Assembly: GCA_958298945.1 (NCBI GenBank)
Contig: OY282609.1
Location: forward strand, 32,337,212-32,401,211
From: Atherix ibis
Lineage: Eukaryota; Arthropoda; Insecta; Diptera; Athericidae
Length of the DNA: 64,000 bases
Reading direction: 5' to 3'
Shown: in pieces, positions 49,178-59,354 of the stretch
Position numbering within the stretch: position 1 is the first letter of the stretch
Layout of the letters: each line of letters opens with the position of its first letter
Notes under the pieces: model-generated
Databases searched by the model: none
What the model was told of the DNA's origin: nothing
What the model saw: only the letters and a program-made list of their open reading frames with translations
Position numbers and translations under genes: made by a program

Positions 49178-52100
49178 ACAGCAAAATAATCAAGTTAGTT
49201 TATTTTGTCTTTTATAATTTGAAATGTTTCTCTTATTTTGAGAAACGTATGTTCGATGTATGTTCTAATCTTCTTTAATAAAATGCTTCAATTTTTAATT
49301 TTAGGGATTTCATCCGCCTCCAGTGTATACTCAACGTACTATGCGCATGCCACAAATGGGGCCCGGAAACGTTAATAATCCACAAACGCTTCAATTTCAA
49401 TACCAAATGCATCGACAACAACAACAGCAACAACAACAAAAGGATCGCCTATTACAGCAACAACAGAAACAGCTCATGGTCGTTCCTGAGAATGCGACCG
49501 CCCGTGCCGATCAATTGTGTAAGTTGAGAAGAGAAATTCGATTTATTCTTTTTAATTACACATTAAGTCTGAATTTTTTTACGCATTACTATTGGTAGTT
49601 ATCAGCTACGCGATTGCATTGTAATTCCTTTGGCTATAATAAATTTTCGATGAATATTTTTTTTATATTTTTGGTTCGTTCGAATAGAGTTAATGCACTT
49701 GTTATTTAACTATAGGCTTAAATCCAGGTATATCGAATATTGGATCACTTCTAAATAATACAGTTGCGCCGAATGTCTCGTTAGCACGAAATACATTGCC
49801 CGATTCGCAGCTAAGTCCTGGATTTCCACCAAATCTGATGCAGCAACAGTTAAGTCCTGGCCAAAGAGGTGCACCATTTAGCCCCCAACAAAATCAAGGT
49901 AAGAGATCGTTCGTGGTCTAATTTGGGAGGTGGTATTTATCCACCACAAGTATCACCTCCCAAATGATTTCCTTCATATGTGCGTTTTTTTTTATTATAA
50001 CGGCTCTTCGGTTTTTAGGTTACCAACCACAATTCCCAAATAATGGACAAAGATTGTCGCCGCAACAGCAATTGTCTCAGGTACAACAGCAGCAGCAACA
50101 ACAACAGCAACAACAACAGCAGCAGCAACAGCAACAACAACAACAGCAACAACAACAACAACAGCAGCAGCAGCAGCAACAGCAACAAATGGCCTTTCAA
50201 ACTGGTACAAATACAAGTAGTAGTGCTCAATTGTCACCGCGTCAGCCTGCGTTCAATGTGAACACGCAGGGTGTCGGCGGTAACGTCGTTCAACCGCAAC
50301 CACCTCAATCCAATCAACAGTGGAATTCAGTACCTGGTGGTGCAAATCCACGATTAACATTGCAACAACATAATCCAATGCTCAGTGCTCAATTGCAGGT
50401 AAACATTCAATTTTTCATACTTTTCCAAAAAAAATTGCCTTTCAATAAATTTACTAAAAAAAAAAAATTCCAGACTGTGAGCAGCTATAATGCGGCTCGT
50501 CAATTTCAAGCGCAACGAAGATCGCTCAATTCGCCAAGCGGAGCAGTTACAAGACAAAATTCCTTTCCAACCCAAGACACCGGATTCCCTGGGCCACCTT
50601 CGCCCAGTACACAAACGCCTTATGGGAATGCGAGCGTATTCAACAGTCAACAATTACAACGGCTGCAAAGACAAGCGAGCGTACCGCAAGCAACGCAACA
50701 CCTACCAGGTATGTTGAAGTAAAACTAACTTTCTTCTCTAATTCATAGTTTTTTTTTTGTATAACATATTTTTATAACGTCGTAAAAACTAAATTTATTC
50801 GCATTCAAAAAAAAAGAAAAAAGAAAAAACACATTTTCAAAATTTGTTTATTCGTTTATTGTTTGCTTCTTTCTAGATTGTAAGAAATATAATATTTTGA
50901 AGTATTTTTACTTCGCAACTAATTCCCCCTCCCTTCCCCAACCTTTCCCAATTATCCAAAATTAATTAAAAATAAAATGTTCTATTTTTTTTCCTCATAA
51001 TACATCCAATATCATTTCTATCTCTAAACTGAAGTAGAGTTTTTTTTTTCCTATTCGTATGTAAATACTTTTTTTTTTGCCAAAAAATATAAAATAAAAA
51101 TAATTTATAAGAAATTTAATAATACTTCAAAAGTAGTTATCTATAATTTTAATTGACAAAAAAAAAGCAGAAAATAAAAAATTCTTTAAATCGAGATATG
51201 GTGGATAAGAATGAAGACTTTTATTATTAGTAATCTTCTCTACGTACATATTTTCTCTTTAATTAATAATGATTAAAAATTTTTATTTGTATGGTTTTTT
51301 TTTTTTTTAAATAATCCATAGATTATCTTTTTTCGATAGTCGGTGGATGATTGCATAAAAAAAAATCTCTTCTAAATTAATTTTTTTTTTACATCTTTTT
51401 CCAAATTTCCGTTTAATATAAATAATTTATTTTCTATAATTATTATTTTTTATTATTTATATTATAACTTTAATAATTTATTTTACATCGTATATCTTAT
51501 TTGATCGTATTTAAAAATTAACTATTATTTATCTATTAGATTGAGCGCGGTGAAGGATTAAACAAAACAAAATAATAAATGTATTCCATTTGAAGAAGAA
51601 GTATTTAATTAATTTTAATAGTATTTGTTTTTATTTTCATTTGATTTTAAAAAATGAAAATAAACCAACAAAGAAAAATAAAACGAAAAGGAAAATCAAT
51701 AAAACGAAACTATAATATTATAAAAAAAAAAAACTTCAATAAACATGAAAGGCAAATATAACCTTAAATTTCGTTCAAAAGAATACATAAAATAGTGGTG
51801 AATTTGGAAATGTCTAATTTCTGTGGTGGAATTTACGTATCATTCTCTAAGTGATCGACTGCGAGACTCGTTTTCGATCTGTCATTTACGAATATGGGAA
51901 AACTTGTCACACGTTTGCGATATCTGCTCTTAACTTCTTTGTTATTTAGACTAAAAATTAACTAAAAAGCTTTTTTAATTTTCTTTTATAATAATTAGTA
52001 GTGGTTTTTGTTTTTAGACAAGCTTTTGCGAAAAAAAACACCGATCAAATGTTTGTTTATTAAATAAAAAATCAAATCAGTTGAAATAATTTTTGTTAGT

Positions 52101-53218
52101 TGAATTTTTCTTTTCTTTTGTAAGGAGAAAATGTTTAGCATGTGAAAAAAATAAAATATGAATTTATTAATACGTGTGTTTTTGGCTGTTTTTGAAGAAA
52201 ACAAAATTAATATAAAATCGCTCAGATTGCTATTTATTACTATGACAACAAAAACAATCATCCGAAATAAGGTTATTTTTACTTTCATGTTTATGAAAGC
52301 GCTTAAAAAATAATAATTATTACTAAAAAAGATTTGTACTTGTTTAATTATTAATATAATAAGTTGAAAAGAGAAAAAACCCCCCCAAAAAAATATAAAT
52401 AAAAATAAAAATTAGAAAGAATTAATTTTTATTATTAAAAAATCTACTTGTAAAAAATAGAGAATGAAAATTGTGATTTTTTTTTGTTCTCAGAAAATTT
52501 GATAAAAAAATTTGCTAAATTTTAAATAAAATATTTTATATTGCATTACAATATCTAAAATATATTTTTAAAAAAACTGCATGATTTAGTATGTATACAA
52601 AAAAAAACATTTAAATCGGAACTCTGCTGACAGTTAAATTTAAGTTAAAATTAAATCCATTCAATAAATCAATAAAGAAAAAAACTCTTTTATTTATATT
52701 TCTATAATAAGAATGATAAGATAACATTTAATAATAGTATAAAAAAAATAAAGACAAAAAAATAATACAACAAACAACTCTAAAGAAAAAATCATAGTTA
52801 ATATTTTGTTAAATTTAATAAATTAATAATAAGAAGAAAATGTAATAAAAATCACAAAAACAAAACTTAAATTAAATTAAGTTATAAATTTTTTAAATGA
52901 AAATTAAGGGTAAATTATTAAAGATACTTTTAAAAGAAATAAGAAATATTAAAAAAGGGTAAAAACAAATGATTATTTTAGGACGAATTAGGGATTCAAA
53001 AGAACATATCATAATCTTCCATCCTAAGAATATAAATGCATAGTTTAGTAGAAGTTATATCGATTTTTTTCTAAATCTAGTGAAATTTTTAAAAACAGGG
53101 TCACCTCGTTCATTCGGTGGACCGGATGGTACCGGCGGGTATGGCATGATGTACAACAGTATGCAACATGCTTCACAAGGGCCGGCGCCAAATGATTTCT
53201 ATGGTCGCACCCAGGCCG
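43609..53218 (+). CDS. tai: taiman-type p160/SRC nuclear receptor coactivator (eight exons, partial gene)
   Basis: This is the only host gene recognised. The p160/SRC coactivators bind ligand-activated nuclear receptors (in insects chiefly the ecdysone receptor, also partners in juvenile hormone signalling) through LXXLL helices and recruit acetyltransferases in the nucleus. The exons are 43609-44155, 44443-46499, 47904-49193, 49305-49518, 49716-49898, 50019-50398, 50474-50708 and 53099-53218. Every intron is GT-AG and all phases agree. The product is about 1675 residues in this window: PAS-A (about 56-125), PAS-B (about 190-330), Asn-rich (about 519-706), Gly-rich (about 778-838), LXXLL at 866-870, 917-921 and 957-961, three Gln tracts (21, 41 and 35 residues), and a C-terminal region with repeated LSPG/FSPQQ motifs. 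The bHLH exon is not seen. The 3' end is either 24 bases past the last splice site or beyond the window. Confidence 0.9.
44443..46499 (+). CDS. tai: tai exon b: PAS-B, Asn-rich and Gly-rich regions
   Basis: The acceptor AG at 44441-44442 is chosen because it is the one that restores phase with the preceding donor (split Asp codon). It opens just before STVLCLITRPEDE, the conserved PAS-B entry. PAS-B includes SLEQMTMKLDPSGKILQIDT and SDYIMSVQTLIDNDTL. Ser/Pro-rich sequence follows, then Asn/Ser tracts (45455-46010, AAT and AAC codons mixed), and a Gly/Val stretch (46226-46405). The exon ends SNHMLLQ at CAG/GTAATA. The upstream pyrimidine tract is weak, so the acceptor is somewhat less certain than the others. 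Confidence 0.9.
46500..47903 (+). other. tai: tai intron b-c (1404 bp)
   Basis: Begins GTAATA and ends TTTTAG. It holds a C run at 46552-46562 and the near-perfect hairpin insertion at 47310-47428. No other element was recognised. Confidence 0.9.
47310..47428. repeat. Long near-perfect inverted repeat inside a tai intron
   Basis: The arms at 47310-47362 and 47375-47428 are inverses over 53 bases with a single one-base indel. They begin GTAACCTCATTGTTCACAGA. The spacer is 12 bases. The near-identity of the arms points to recent origin or to gene conversion between arms. A transcript would fold into a long stem. Confidence 0.95.
47904..49193 (+). CDS. tai: tai exon c: receptor-interaction motifs and candidate CBP-binding segment
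   Basis: The exon is 1290 nt, phase 0 at both ends (TTTTAG/CTT, CAA/GTTAGT). It starts LLNEKSDDDDPD, completing an LXXLL motif whose first three residues lie in exon b (L-L-Q then L-L). Two more LXXLL motifs follow: LMALL (48048-48062) and LASLL (48168-48182), each in a charged or polar context as in SRC receptor-interaction domains. Next come a Ser/Gln-rich part, Q21 (48744-48806), the hydrophobic helices DPELSNILNYVIDFVPEYIG and EKMAINAIQKSLMQFE that I read as an AD1/CBP-binding-like region (inference), and Q41 (49062-49184). The donor GTTAGT is non-consensus at +3/+4 but gives correct phase. Confidence 0.92.
49305..49518 (+). CDS. tai: tai exon d
   Basis: Opens after TTTTAG with GFHPPPVYTQRTMRMPQMGP and continues Gln-rich (HRQQQQQQQQKDRLLQQQQK). 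The donor is TTGT/GTAAGT, leaving phase 1. It is 214 nt. The preceding intron is only 111 bp. No globular domain is evident. This belongs to the low-complexity activation region. Confidence 0.9.
49716..49898 (+). CDS. tai: tai exon e: conserved LSPG/FSPQQ region
   Basis: The acceptor TATAG/GC completes a Cys codon split with exon d. It encodes LNPGISNIGSLLNNTVAPNV, DSQLSPGFPPNLMQQQLSPG and GAPFSPQQNQ, the Pro/Gln-rich repeats seen in the C-terminal half of insect SRC proteins. The donor AAG/GTAAGA leaves phase 1. The downstream intron (120 bp) contains a 13-bp palindrome. Confidence 0.9.
49921..49966. repeat. Short intronic palindrome
   Basis: AATTTGGGAGGTG is followed by a spacer of about 17 bases and CACCTCCCAAAT. 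It lies inside the intron between exons e and f, close to the donor. Confidence 0.85.
50019..50398 (+). CDS. tai: tai exon f: third polyglutamine tract
   Basis: TTTTTAG/GT completes a Gly codon. It then reads YQPQFPNNGQRLSPQQQLSQ, 35 consecutive Gln from mixed CAA/CAG codons (50084-50188), MAFQTGTNTSSSAQLSPRQP and a Pro/Gln/Asn-rich tail ending MLSAQLQ at CAG/GTAAAC, phase 0. The mixed codons argue against simple recent slippage as the only source of the tract. Confidence 0.9.
50474..50708 (+). CDS. tai: tai exon g
   Basis: Opens after TTCCAG and follows a 75-bp intron. It encodes TVSSYNAARQFQAQRRSLNS, GAVTRQNSFPTQDTGFPGPP and NSQQLQRLQRQASVPQATQH. Repeated basic-Ser motifs (RRSLNS, RQNSFP, RQASVP) resemble kinase target sites; this is only a pattern. 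The donor CAG/GTATGT leaves phase 1. Confidence 0.92.
50709..53098 (+). other. tai: tai intron g-h (2390 bp)
   Basis: Begins GTATGT, ends AAAACAG. Very AT-rich. No mobile element or conserved exon was recognised inside. Confidence 0.85.
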
Positions 53219-53244
53219 GTAAGGATCTGGTCACCAGAAAATAA
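53099..53244 (+). CDS. tai: tai exon h, with possible read-through stop
   Basis: AAACAG/GG completes a Gly codon in phase with exon g. It then reads SPRSFGGPDGTGGYGMMYNS and MQHASQGPAPNDFYGRTQA. A good donor GTAAGG follows 53218. If it is not used, translation continues GKDLVTRK and stops at TAA 53242-53244. The spliced form would need a further exon; none was found up to 64000, including the conserved C-terminal segment expected in insect SRC proteins. Both ends are therefore listed as possible. Confidence 0.8.
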
Positions 53245-53493
53245 TAATAATAAAAAGAAAAAAAAAACAACAAACACCAAAAAATACAAAACAAACAAAT
53301 TTACTCACATACACACAAAAAAAAATTACCTTTAAAAAAAATCAATGTTTTTTTTTCACTTATGAAAATTTTTAGTATATTTTTTAATTTTTTTCTCATC
53401 CATACTCGTTAACTATTTTATATGGGTTTAAATACTATACATAGTAAAAATATGCAATACTTTTCGACAAATACGCACAAGTGGTCCAATTAG

Positions 53494-53532
<39 letters not shown>

Positions 53533-54254
53533 TAAATTTTTTCTTTCCCCAATGAAAAGTAAAAAAAAAATCTAAGAAAATACTCTTATTATTTTTACAA
53601 AATTTTTATTCTCAAAAGAAATTGGAAGAAGGATTTTATGGAAGAAAAAAAAATAAATAATATCAAAATTTAGAATTAAAAAAAATCAAAATTGGTCAGC
53701 AATAAATACATACATGCGCACATAAATCGGAAATTATTTTATTCGTAATTTTTTTTATTTCCAAAATTTCACTAAATTAAAAATTATTTGAAAAATTGAA
53801 ATTTTTCTTTGTTTAAATAAATAAAAATGTTGTTAAATTTTAGTTTGAAAAATATTGATGATATTATTTTCACACATTTGTCGCTTCAAATTAGTTCTAT
53901 TAAAGACTTTATAAAAGAAAAATCCACCCTCCCCATCTTCCCCAAAAAAGGGGGTCCTGGATTACATGAGCGGAATTCCATATGTAGTGCAGTCAAATTT
54001 GATTTATGAAAACAAAAACAACAGTTCTTTATGGGTAAAATTATAATGCATGCTTAGATAAGAGACCCCGCAGTATAGAAAAATCTACTAAAAAGATGTC
54101 ATTTTTTATTAATATTTTATAAAATGCAACTTAACTAAAAAGTCATTGATTTAAAAAAAAAATGGTGGAAAGTGCCGTGATAGTACTTTTTTTTGCATTT
54201 ATAAAATCAAGAAATTTAATTCAAATTCATCGAATTATTAGAATTTGACTTATT
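53245..54254. other. tai: AT-rich noncoding stretch after the last seen tai exon
   Basis: A/T and CA low complexity, with a T run of 30 or more at about 53497-53528. No polyadenylation context could be singled out because AATAAA words are everywhere. A 60-codon frame (53827-54009) has no motif. Confidence 0.4.
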
Positions 54255-54621
54255 AGCTGTATTCCATTGGGCAAATTTTGCTACCCACAAGTACTTGTGA
54301 GTAGATGCCCAATGGAACGCAAAATTTACTGGCACAAGTAAATTAAACCTCAAAATAGTCAGCAACAATACTGAGTTTACTCACACATACAACAATAAAA
54401 ACTGAGTTTATTCACACATAAACAATCCTGACAAAAATATGACTCTATAAAATAACCAACGAACCCGCTAAGCCATCTATTTTCATTTTGGGAACTAAAA
54501 TACCCTACCGTAAATTGTATGCGTAACTACTCATGCGAACTATTCATTTGTATGAGCAAGAGTAGCTGCGAGTAGATAGAAGTACTTGTGAGTAGGAAAA
54601 TTTGCCCAATGGAGTACAGCT
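54255..54621. mobile_element. MITE-like element with long inverted ends
   Basis: The ends are inverted over about 45 bases with a few mismatches: AGCTGTATTCCATTGGGCAA at 54255 and, read from the right end (54621), AGCTGTACTCCATTGGGCAA, continuing AATTTT.CTAC.CACAAGTACTT. The self-complementary word 'ctcacaagtacttgtgag' sits within each arm. The 367-bp interior encodes no transposase. TA-rich flanks ('tatt', 'tatt') prevent a firm target-site call. Confidence 0.8.
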
Positions 54622-55428
54622 ATTAGTATTTTGTTGTTTACGTGACAGCATCTTAGATTGTAGAAGAACGTAATATGGCAAGCTGTTAAAAACGGGTCTT
54701 TTTTTTTACGGTAACAATTCTCATGCAAGCAGCTATCTAGTTAGGAAACGTTTATTGAACTATAATGCATATTGATTGCATATACACGTAAATACCAAGC
54801 ACAGTACCCCAAACAGAAACAAACATTTGACAAATGATATGAGAATATTACAGTTTAGTGTCTGCAGATGGCAGAACGATCTTTTCCCACAAAAATGGCG
54901 GACAACGGTGTAAAAAGGCGTGCGACCATTTCATTATAATTTCATAAAATTTATTTACTGAGTTTTTTATTAAAAAAAAAAAGAAAAGAAGAATGTATTG
55001 TAAATTAAACAAATTAAGTTTTCCTTTTATATCAAACGTCGTTAATTTATTTATGAAATGATTTTTTGTTGTTGCTTTAAAAAAAAGCTCAATACGAGTT
55101 CTTTGAAGTAGCGCTATCCTTTTGCTTGTTGTGTGTTCGTTTGTTCACTTTATGAAGAGTATTGTATTGATAATTGCAATTGAAAACGAAATTAAATAAA
55201 ATCGTCTTACAAAATGAATAGAGAGAGATATAAGAAGTGCGTCATATCCTTTCTTACCATGTTACTACTTACTACTATCATCATCTATTGATGCTATATT
55301 CTATTTTTAATAAAATATTACCTACCCAGAATATAGTTTAAAATTTCATTTTTATCGATGCTTGGATAATTATTAATTTTATAACTTCTAATTTTTAATA
55401 TGAAAAAAAAATTCAATAAAAGAAATAT
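54622..55428. other. AT-rich noncoding stretch
   Basis: Nothing recognised. Confidence 0.35.
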
Positions 55429-55617
55429 TCAAAATTTTATTGTTAAATTCAATTTTGCGATGATTATCCCCAAAAATTTCCATTGCACATAAAAATTCTT
55501 TTGCTCATGTAAATTCAATCTAAAAAAAAAATTTATAAAAATTAAAGATTTTTTTATGTGCAATGGAAATTTTTGGGGATAATCATCGCAAAATTGAATT
55601 TAACAATAAAATTTTGA
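55429..55617. repeat. Perfect 67-bp inverted repeat (hairpin)
   Basis: The arms at 55429-55495 and 55551-55617 appear to be exact reverse complements (inner word CCCCAAAAATTTCCATTGCA on the left arm), with a 55-base spacer. The spacer plus part of the left arm (55483-55550) is closely similar to 56209-56275, so the hairpin borders a segment flanked by direct repeats. Confidence 0.95.
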
Positions 55618-55634
55618 CTGTACGGAAAAAAGTT

Positions 55635-56215
55635 GATGATTCAGTTGCGATGCTCACAGTTTCATTTGTTTCCGCACACCTTCACGGTCTTATCGTGTAG
55701 CACCTAGCACCAGAGTTAAATCCTTTTTTTAATTGTTTCGGGATTATTGTCACCATTAATAATAATGGTGACAATATCACGTCTTTCACGTGTGTCATCT
55801 TGAAGACTCTCGTATTCGTTAATGTTAAGTCGTTTTTTGTTCAGTTGTGAGGTGTGAAATTTAAAAAAAAATTCTAAACGTTTCCAGCGCCACCAATTAC
55901 AGCTTTGGTCAAGAACTTTTCGAACCACCTTCGTAAAAAATTCCATCTTCTTTAGAACACATTTTTTGCAAGTAAAAACTTGTTCCTTTTTTTCTGAATA
56001 AATAATATTTTTAAGACTTGCTAATTTTTAATTTTTATTAAATTGTGAATATTTATAATTTTTCGGGGAAAAAATATTACCCTCTGTTAATATTAGTTGA
56101 TGCTTAAAATGCATTTTTCTTGAATAGTTTTTTTTTGCATTTTTATTTAAAAAAATACTCTTATTGGAAATTAACGAAAGATAAAATTTAATAGGAAATA
56201 AATTGGGATGCACAT
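55635..56215. repeat. Dispersed repeat, partner of 63110-63755
   Basis: It is collinear with 63110-63755 in the same orientation: 'gatgattcag', 'gatgctcacagtttca', TTCGAACCACCTTCGTAAAA, TTACAGCTTTGGTCAAGAAC, CCTCTGTTAATATTAGTTG and 'aaatttaatag.aaataaatt'. A 76-codon minus-strand frame (55716-55946, beginning MEFFTKVVRKVLDQ) is not recognised. It is probably part of a transposon, since the second copy is preceded by a CGAGGCCTGTTC-type terminus. Confidence 0.88.
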
Positions 56216-56275
56216 CGCAATTCTTCTGCTCATGTAAATTCAACCTAAACAAAAAAATTTATAAAAATTAAAGAA

Positions 56276-57366
56276 ATTTCAAAATAAATAATAAAAATTA
56301 AATAATTATTACTAGTTAAAAATAGTTTTTAATTGGTAAAAAATTTAGTTTACATCCAAAAAAAAAGGAGAAAATTTTTAAAAACATTTATACATTACAC
56401 ATACACAGACATAAATACACACATAATCATGTTTACTCACGCATATCTACAAAATATCACTCATAAAAAAAATATTTAACGTAAAAAAAATGCTGTTTTA
56501 CATTAAAAAGTGCCATACGATTTTTTTTTTTGCAATTTTTTTTTTAAATGAGAACAATTTTTATCGAATGCACCATTTTACATTGGTTGTGTAATCCAGA
56601 CTCACAGAAAAATACTCCATTTTGTAAATAACATGCAGCCATCATTTTGGTTGGTTCTATTTATGCACTCATGCACTCACCACATACTTACACTTAATAG
56701 TTATTCACTCACTCATTTAAGCACGTATTCTCATAAGTATTGTTATATTATTACTCGCTCGTTTTTACTTACCGCACGCACGCACAGTCACAAAATTTCC
56801 ACCATATTCACCACACACTAATTCACCAGACATTCAACATTAAGCTTACTCACTCAGTCATATTGCGGTATGAAAATGGATTGGGAGCTCTTCTCCATTC
56901 GTTCCTTTTCGCTCATTCATATTTGGTGTGCATACGATCATATCTAAAGCCTATGTTACACTTGACAATTTTCTTTTATTTGAGGAAATAAAAGCAAAAA
57001 TTAACCCATAAAGTATTGCTGATTATTTATTTAAAAAAAAAATACTTTGAATAATTACCAAAAAAAAAAAAAAAAATTGGTAAAAATTATAAATCCTAAA
57101 TCAAAAAGAAAAGTTATATAAAATTTCAAAAAAAACCGATATCATTAGAAAAATAAAAAAAATGAATCGATTTAAATTAGAATGGAAATGTTTTCGAAAA
57201 AAAAATATTATAAATGTTTTTATTAACAAATATGAATAAAGTTATCTTAAAGCAAATAAAATAAAAAATTAGGATTAGATATTTTCACATATTTTAGAGA
57301 AAAGCTAGAACGAAAAGTCCAAAAGTCAGGCTTCTCAGTTTCTTTACAAAAAAAATTCCCAAAATA
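56276..57366. other. AT-rich noncoding stretch
   Basis: A Ser/His/Thr-rich pair of overlapping frames (56633-56991) results from 'cactcac/cattcac' low complexity. Nothing is supported. Confidence 0.4.
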
Positions 57367-58178
57367 CGAGGTCTGTTCAAAAAGTATTGCGAATTTTGAA
57401 TTTCCCCGGGTTAAGTATATTCGATTTTTTGTGGCGTTATGTTGGTACTCATGTCTCCCAGTTATACCGACAAATTCGGCCATTTTAAAGGTTTTTTTGA
57501 CAGCTACTTTGCTTGCACGTGTTTTGGCTCGTCATCGATTTTTGCCTATTTTCGACCAAAAACACCATCGCATTAACATTGCTAAGGAGCTGTTGGACTC
57601 TATCCGCGACGACACAAATTTGCTCCAGAGGGTAATAACTGCTGACGAATGACGTGGAATCCAAAGCTCAATCATCAGAATGGAGCCAAGACCGAAAGAA
57701 TTGCGCCAAGTTCGGTCGAATGTAAAGGTTTTGCTTACAGTTTTCTTCGATTGCAGGGGCGTGGTGCATCATGAGTTCTTGCTATAGGGTAGAACGGTCA
57801 ATAAGGAATATTACCTGCAAGTTGCGCGAAGCAATCCACCAGAAACGCCCGGATTTGTAGAAGAACAAAAATTGGCTTTTGCACCATGCAATAATAATGC
57901 CGCAGCCGCCGTATTCCCCAGATCTAGCCCCCTATGACTTTTTCTTGTTCCCGAAACAGATTCTTTGATCCATTTTTTGGGATGGACAAAAATCGAAGAC
58001 TAGCCAAGACACGTGCAAGCAAAGTAGCTGTCAAAAATGACCATAACTGAACATTCAAAATGGCCGAATTCGTCGGCATAAGTGAGAGACATGAGTACCA
58101 GCATAATGCCACAAAAAAAATCGAATATACGTAACCCGCGGAAATTCAAAATTCGCGATACTTTTTGAACAGACCTCG
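57367..58178 (+). mobile_element. Mariner-derived foldback element, copy A
   Basis: TA-flanked (57365-57366, 58179-58180), with ends CGAGGTCTGTTCAAAAAGTA. The two ends are inverted copies over about 180-190 bp (57367-57545 and 57987-58178), far longer than a mariner terminus and reaching into coding sequence. The interior + strand reads a transposase: LARVLARHRFLPIFDQKHHR, INIAKELLDSIRDDTNLLQR, VITADE (degraded first catalytic motif) and, near 57900-57950, PPYSPDLAPYDFFLFPKQ. The segment before it is frameshifted. The 3' end of the gene is replaced by an inverted copy of its 5' end. Confidence 0.85.
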
Positions 58179-58180
58179 TA

Positions 58181-58887
58181 TACCTGATTATTCAGGTACC
58201 TTGATTTGTCAAAAAAATCCTGAATATTGTATACATTTTCAAAAATAATCCTGAATTTTTAAGTAGATTGTTGTAGAACAATCTTGAACGGTAGTGAAGC
58301 AGCGCTTAAAGGCATAACACTGCTCGTAGATATTGAAAAAAGGTCCTTAAAAGGGTTTATTATTTTTATTTTAAACTAAAATAACATTTCCATATTTAAT
58401 CGTATTCAATAATTTTTAACTTTATTATATTTATTTTCCTTCCATCGCCCATTCTCGTGATGTACACGTGTCGTTAATTATAATATTTTTTCTCGGACAA
58501 TGTTAATGATCTCTCTCTTACTTTCTTTTGTAATTAAATTGTAATTTTCGACATTATTTTTTTTATTTATTCATTACAAATTGGAAATTAATCAAAATCA
58601 TCCTTTCAAAAGATACGAGAAACCTAGAAAACTAAAGAAAAGAAATCTTGTAATTATGTTGCAAAAAATAAACCCTTTACCAAAAACATGCATTTATACA
58701 GACATCCAAATAATCATATTCATGTGAATTGCTGAAACTTATTTATCATAATTAATTGAAGTCCTTTTTATATCATATAATCCATCCCAATCATGTCTGT
58801 GGTAACTATTTATCATTATCATCCTATCATCAACATTATCGTCTAGAATTTTAGTTGAATCATAATGTGCTCTACTATCACTATTAC

Positions 58888-58923
<36 letters not shown>

Positions 58924-59354
58924 TACGTTATTATATAATATAATTAGTATTATCAATTTAATATTAGTTTTTTTTTTCGTGTATAGTATAATTAAGAAAA
59001 ATAATTAGTTTTTGCACTTGCACATTTTCATTGTTTCATATTTAATTATTATTATTTTTATATGACAACACCGAAATGTGTGTTGTATTAAAAATTTATA
59101 TTGAAAAAAAATTATTATACGAATAACTAAGGAATAACTTTAAAAGTATGAATACTGTTTATGAAATAAAAAATGAGAAATGGTAAGAATTTAATGAAAA
59201 TAAAATGTTCTCATCTGTTTTGGTAAATTGCATTATTGTTTAATTAGAATATTTAACTTATGATCAACTGTTTTCGAAAGAAAATGACGATGGTTGATGG
59301 TCAATTTTATAAAAGAATTTGATCAAATTTCTTTCCATTAATTTTATAATTATA
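58181..59354. other. AT-rich noncoding stretch
   Basis: No coding signal; includes the microsatellite at 58880-58922. Confidence 0.45.
58880..58922. repeat. (ATT)n microsatellite
   Basis: About 13 ATT units with one ACT interruption at the left. Confidence 0.95.

Noticed and set aside
48942..49193. Poly-Leu minus-strand frame and Asn/Ser + frame around the polyQ tract
   Set aside because: Shadow frames of the CAA/CAG repeat of tai exon c; no independent evidence.
56633..56991. Ser/His/Thr-rich overlapping frames
   Set aside because: Produced by 'ctcac/cattcac' low complexity; two frames open at once with no preferred codon use.
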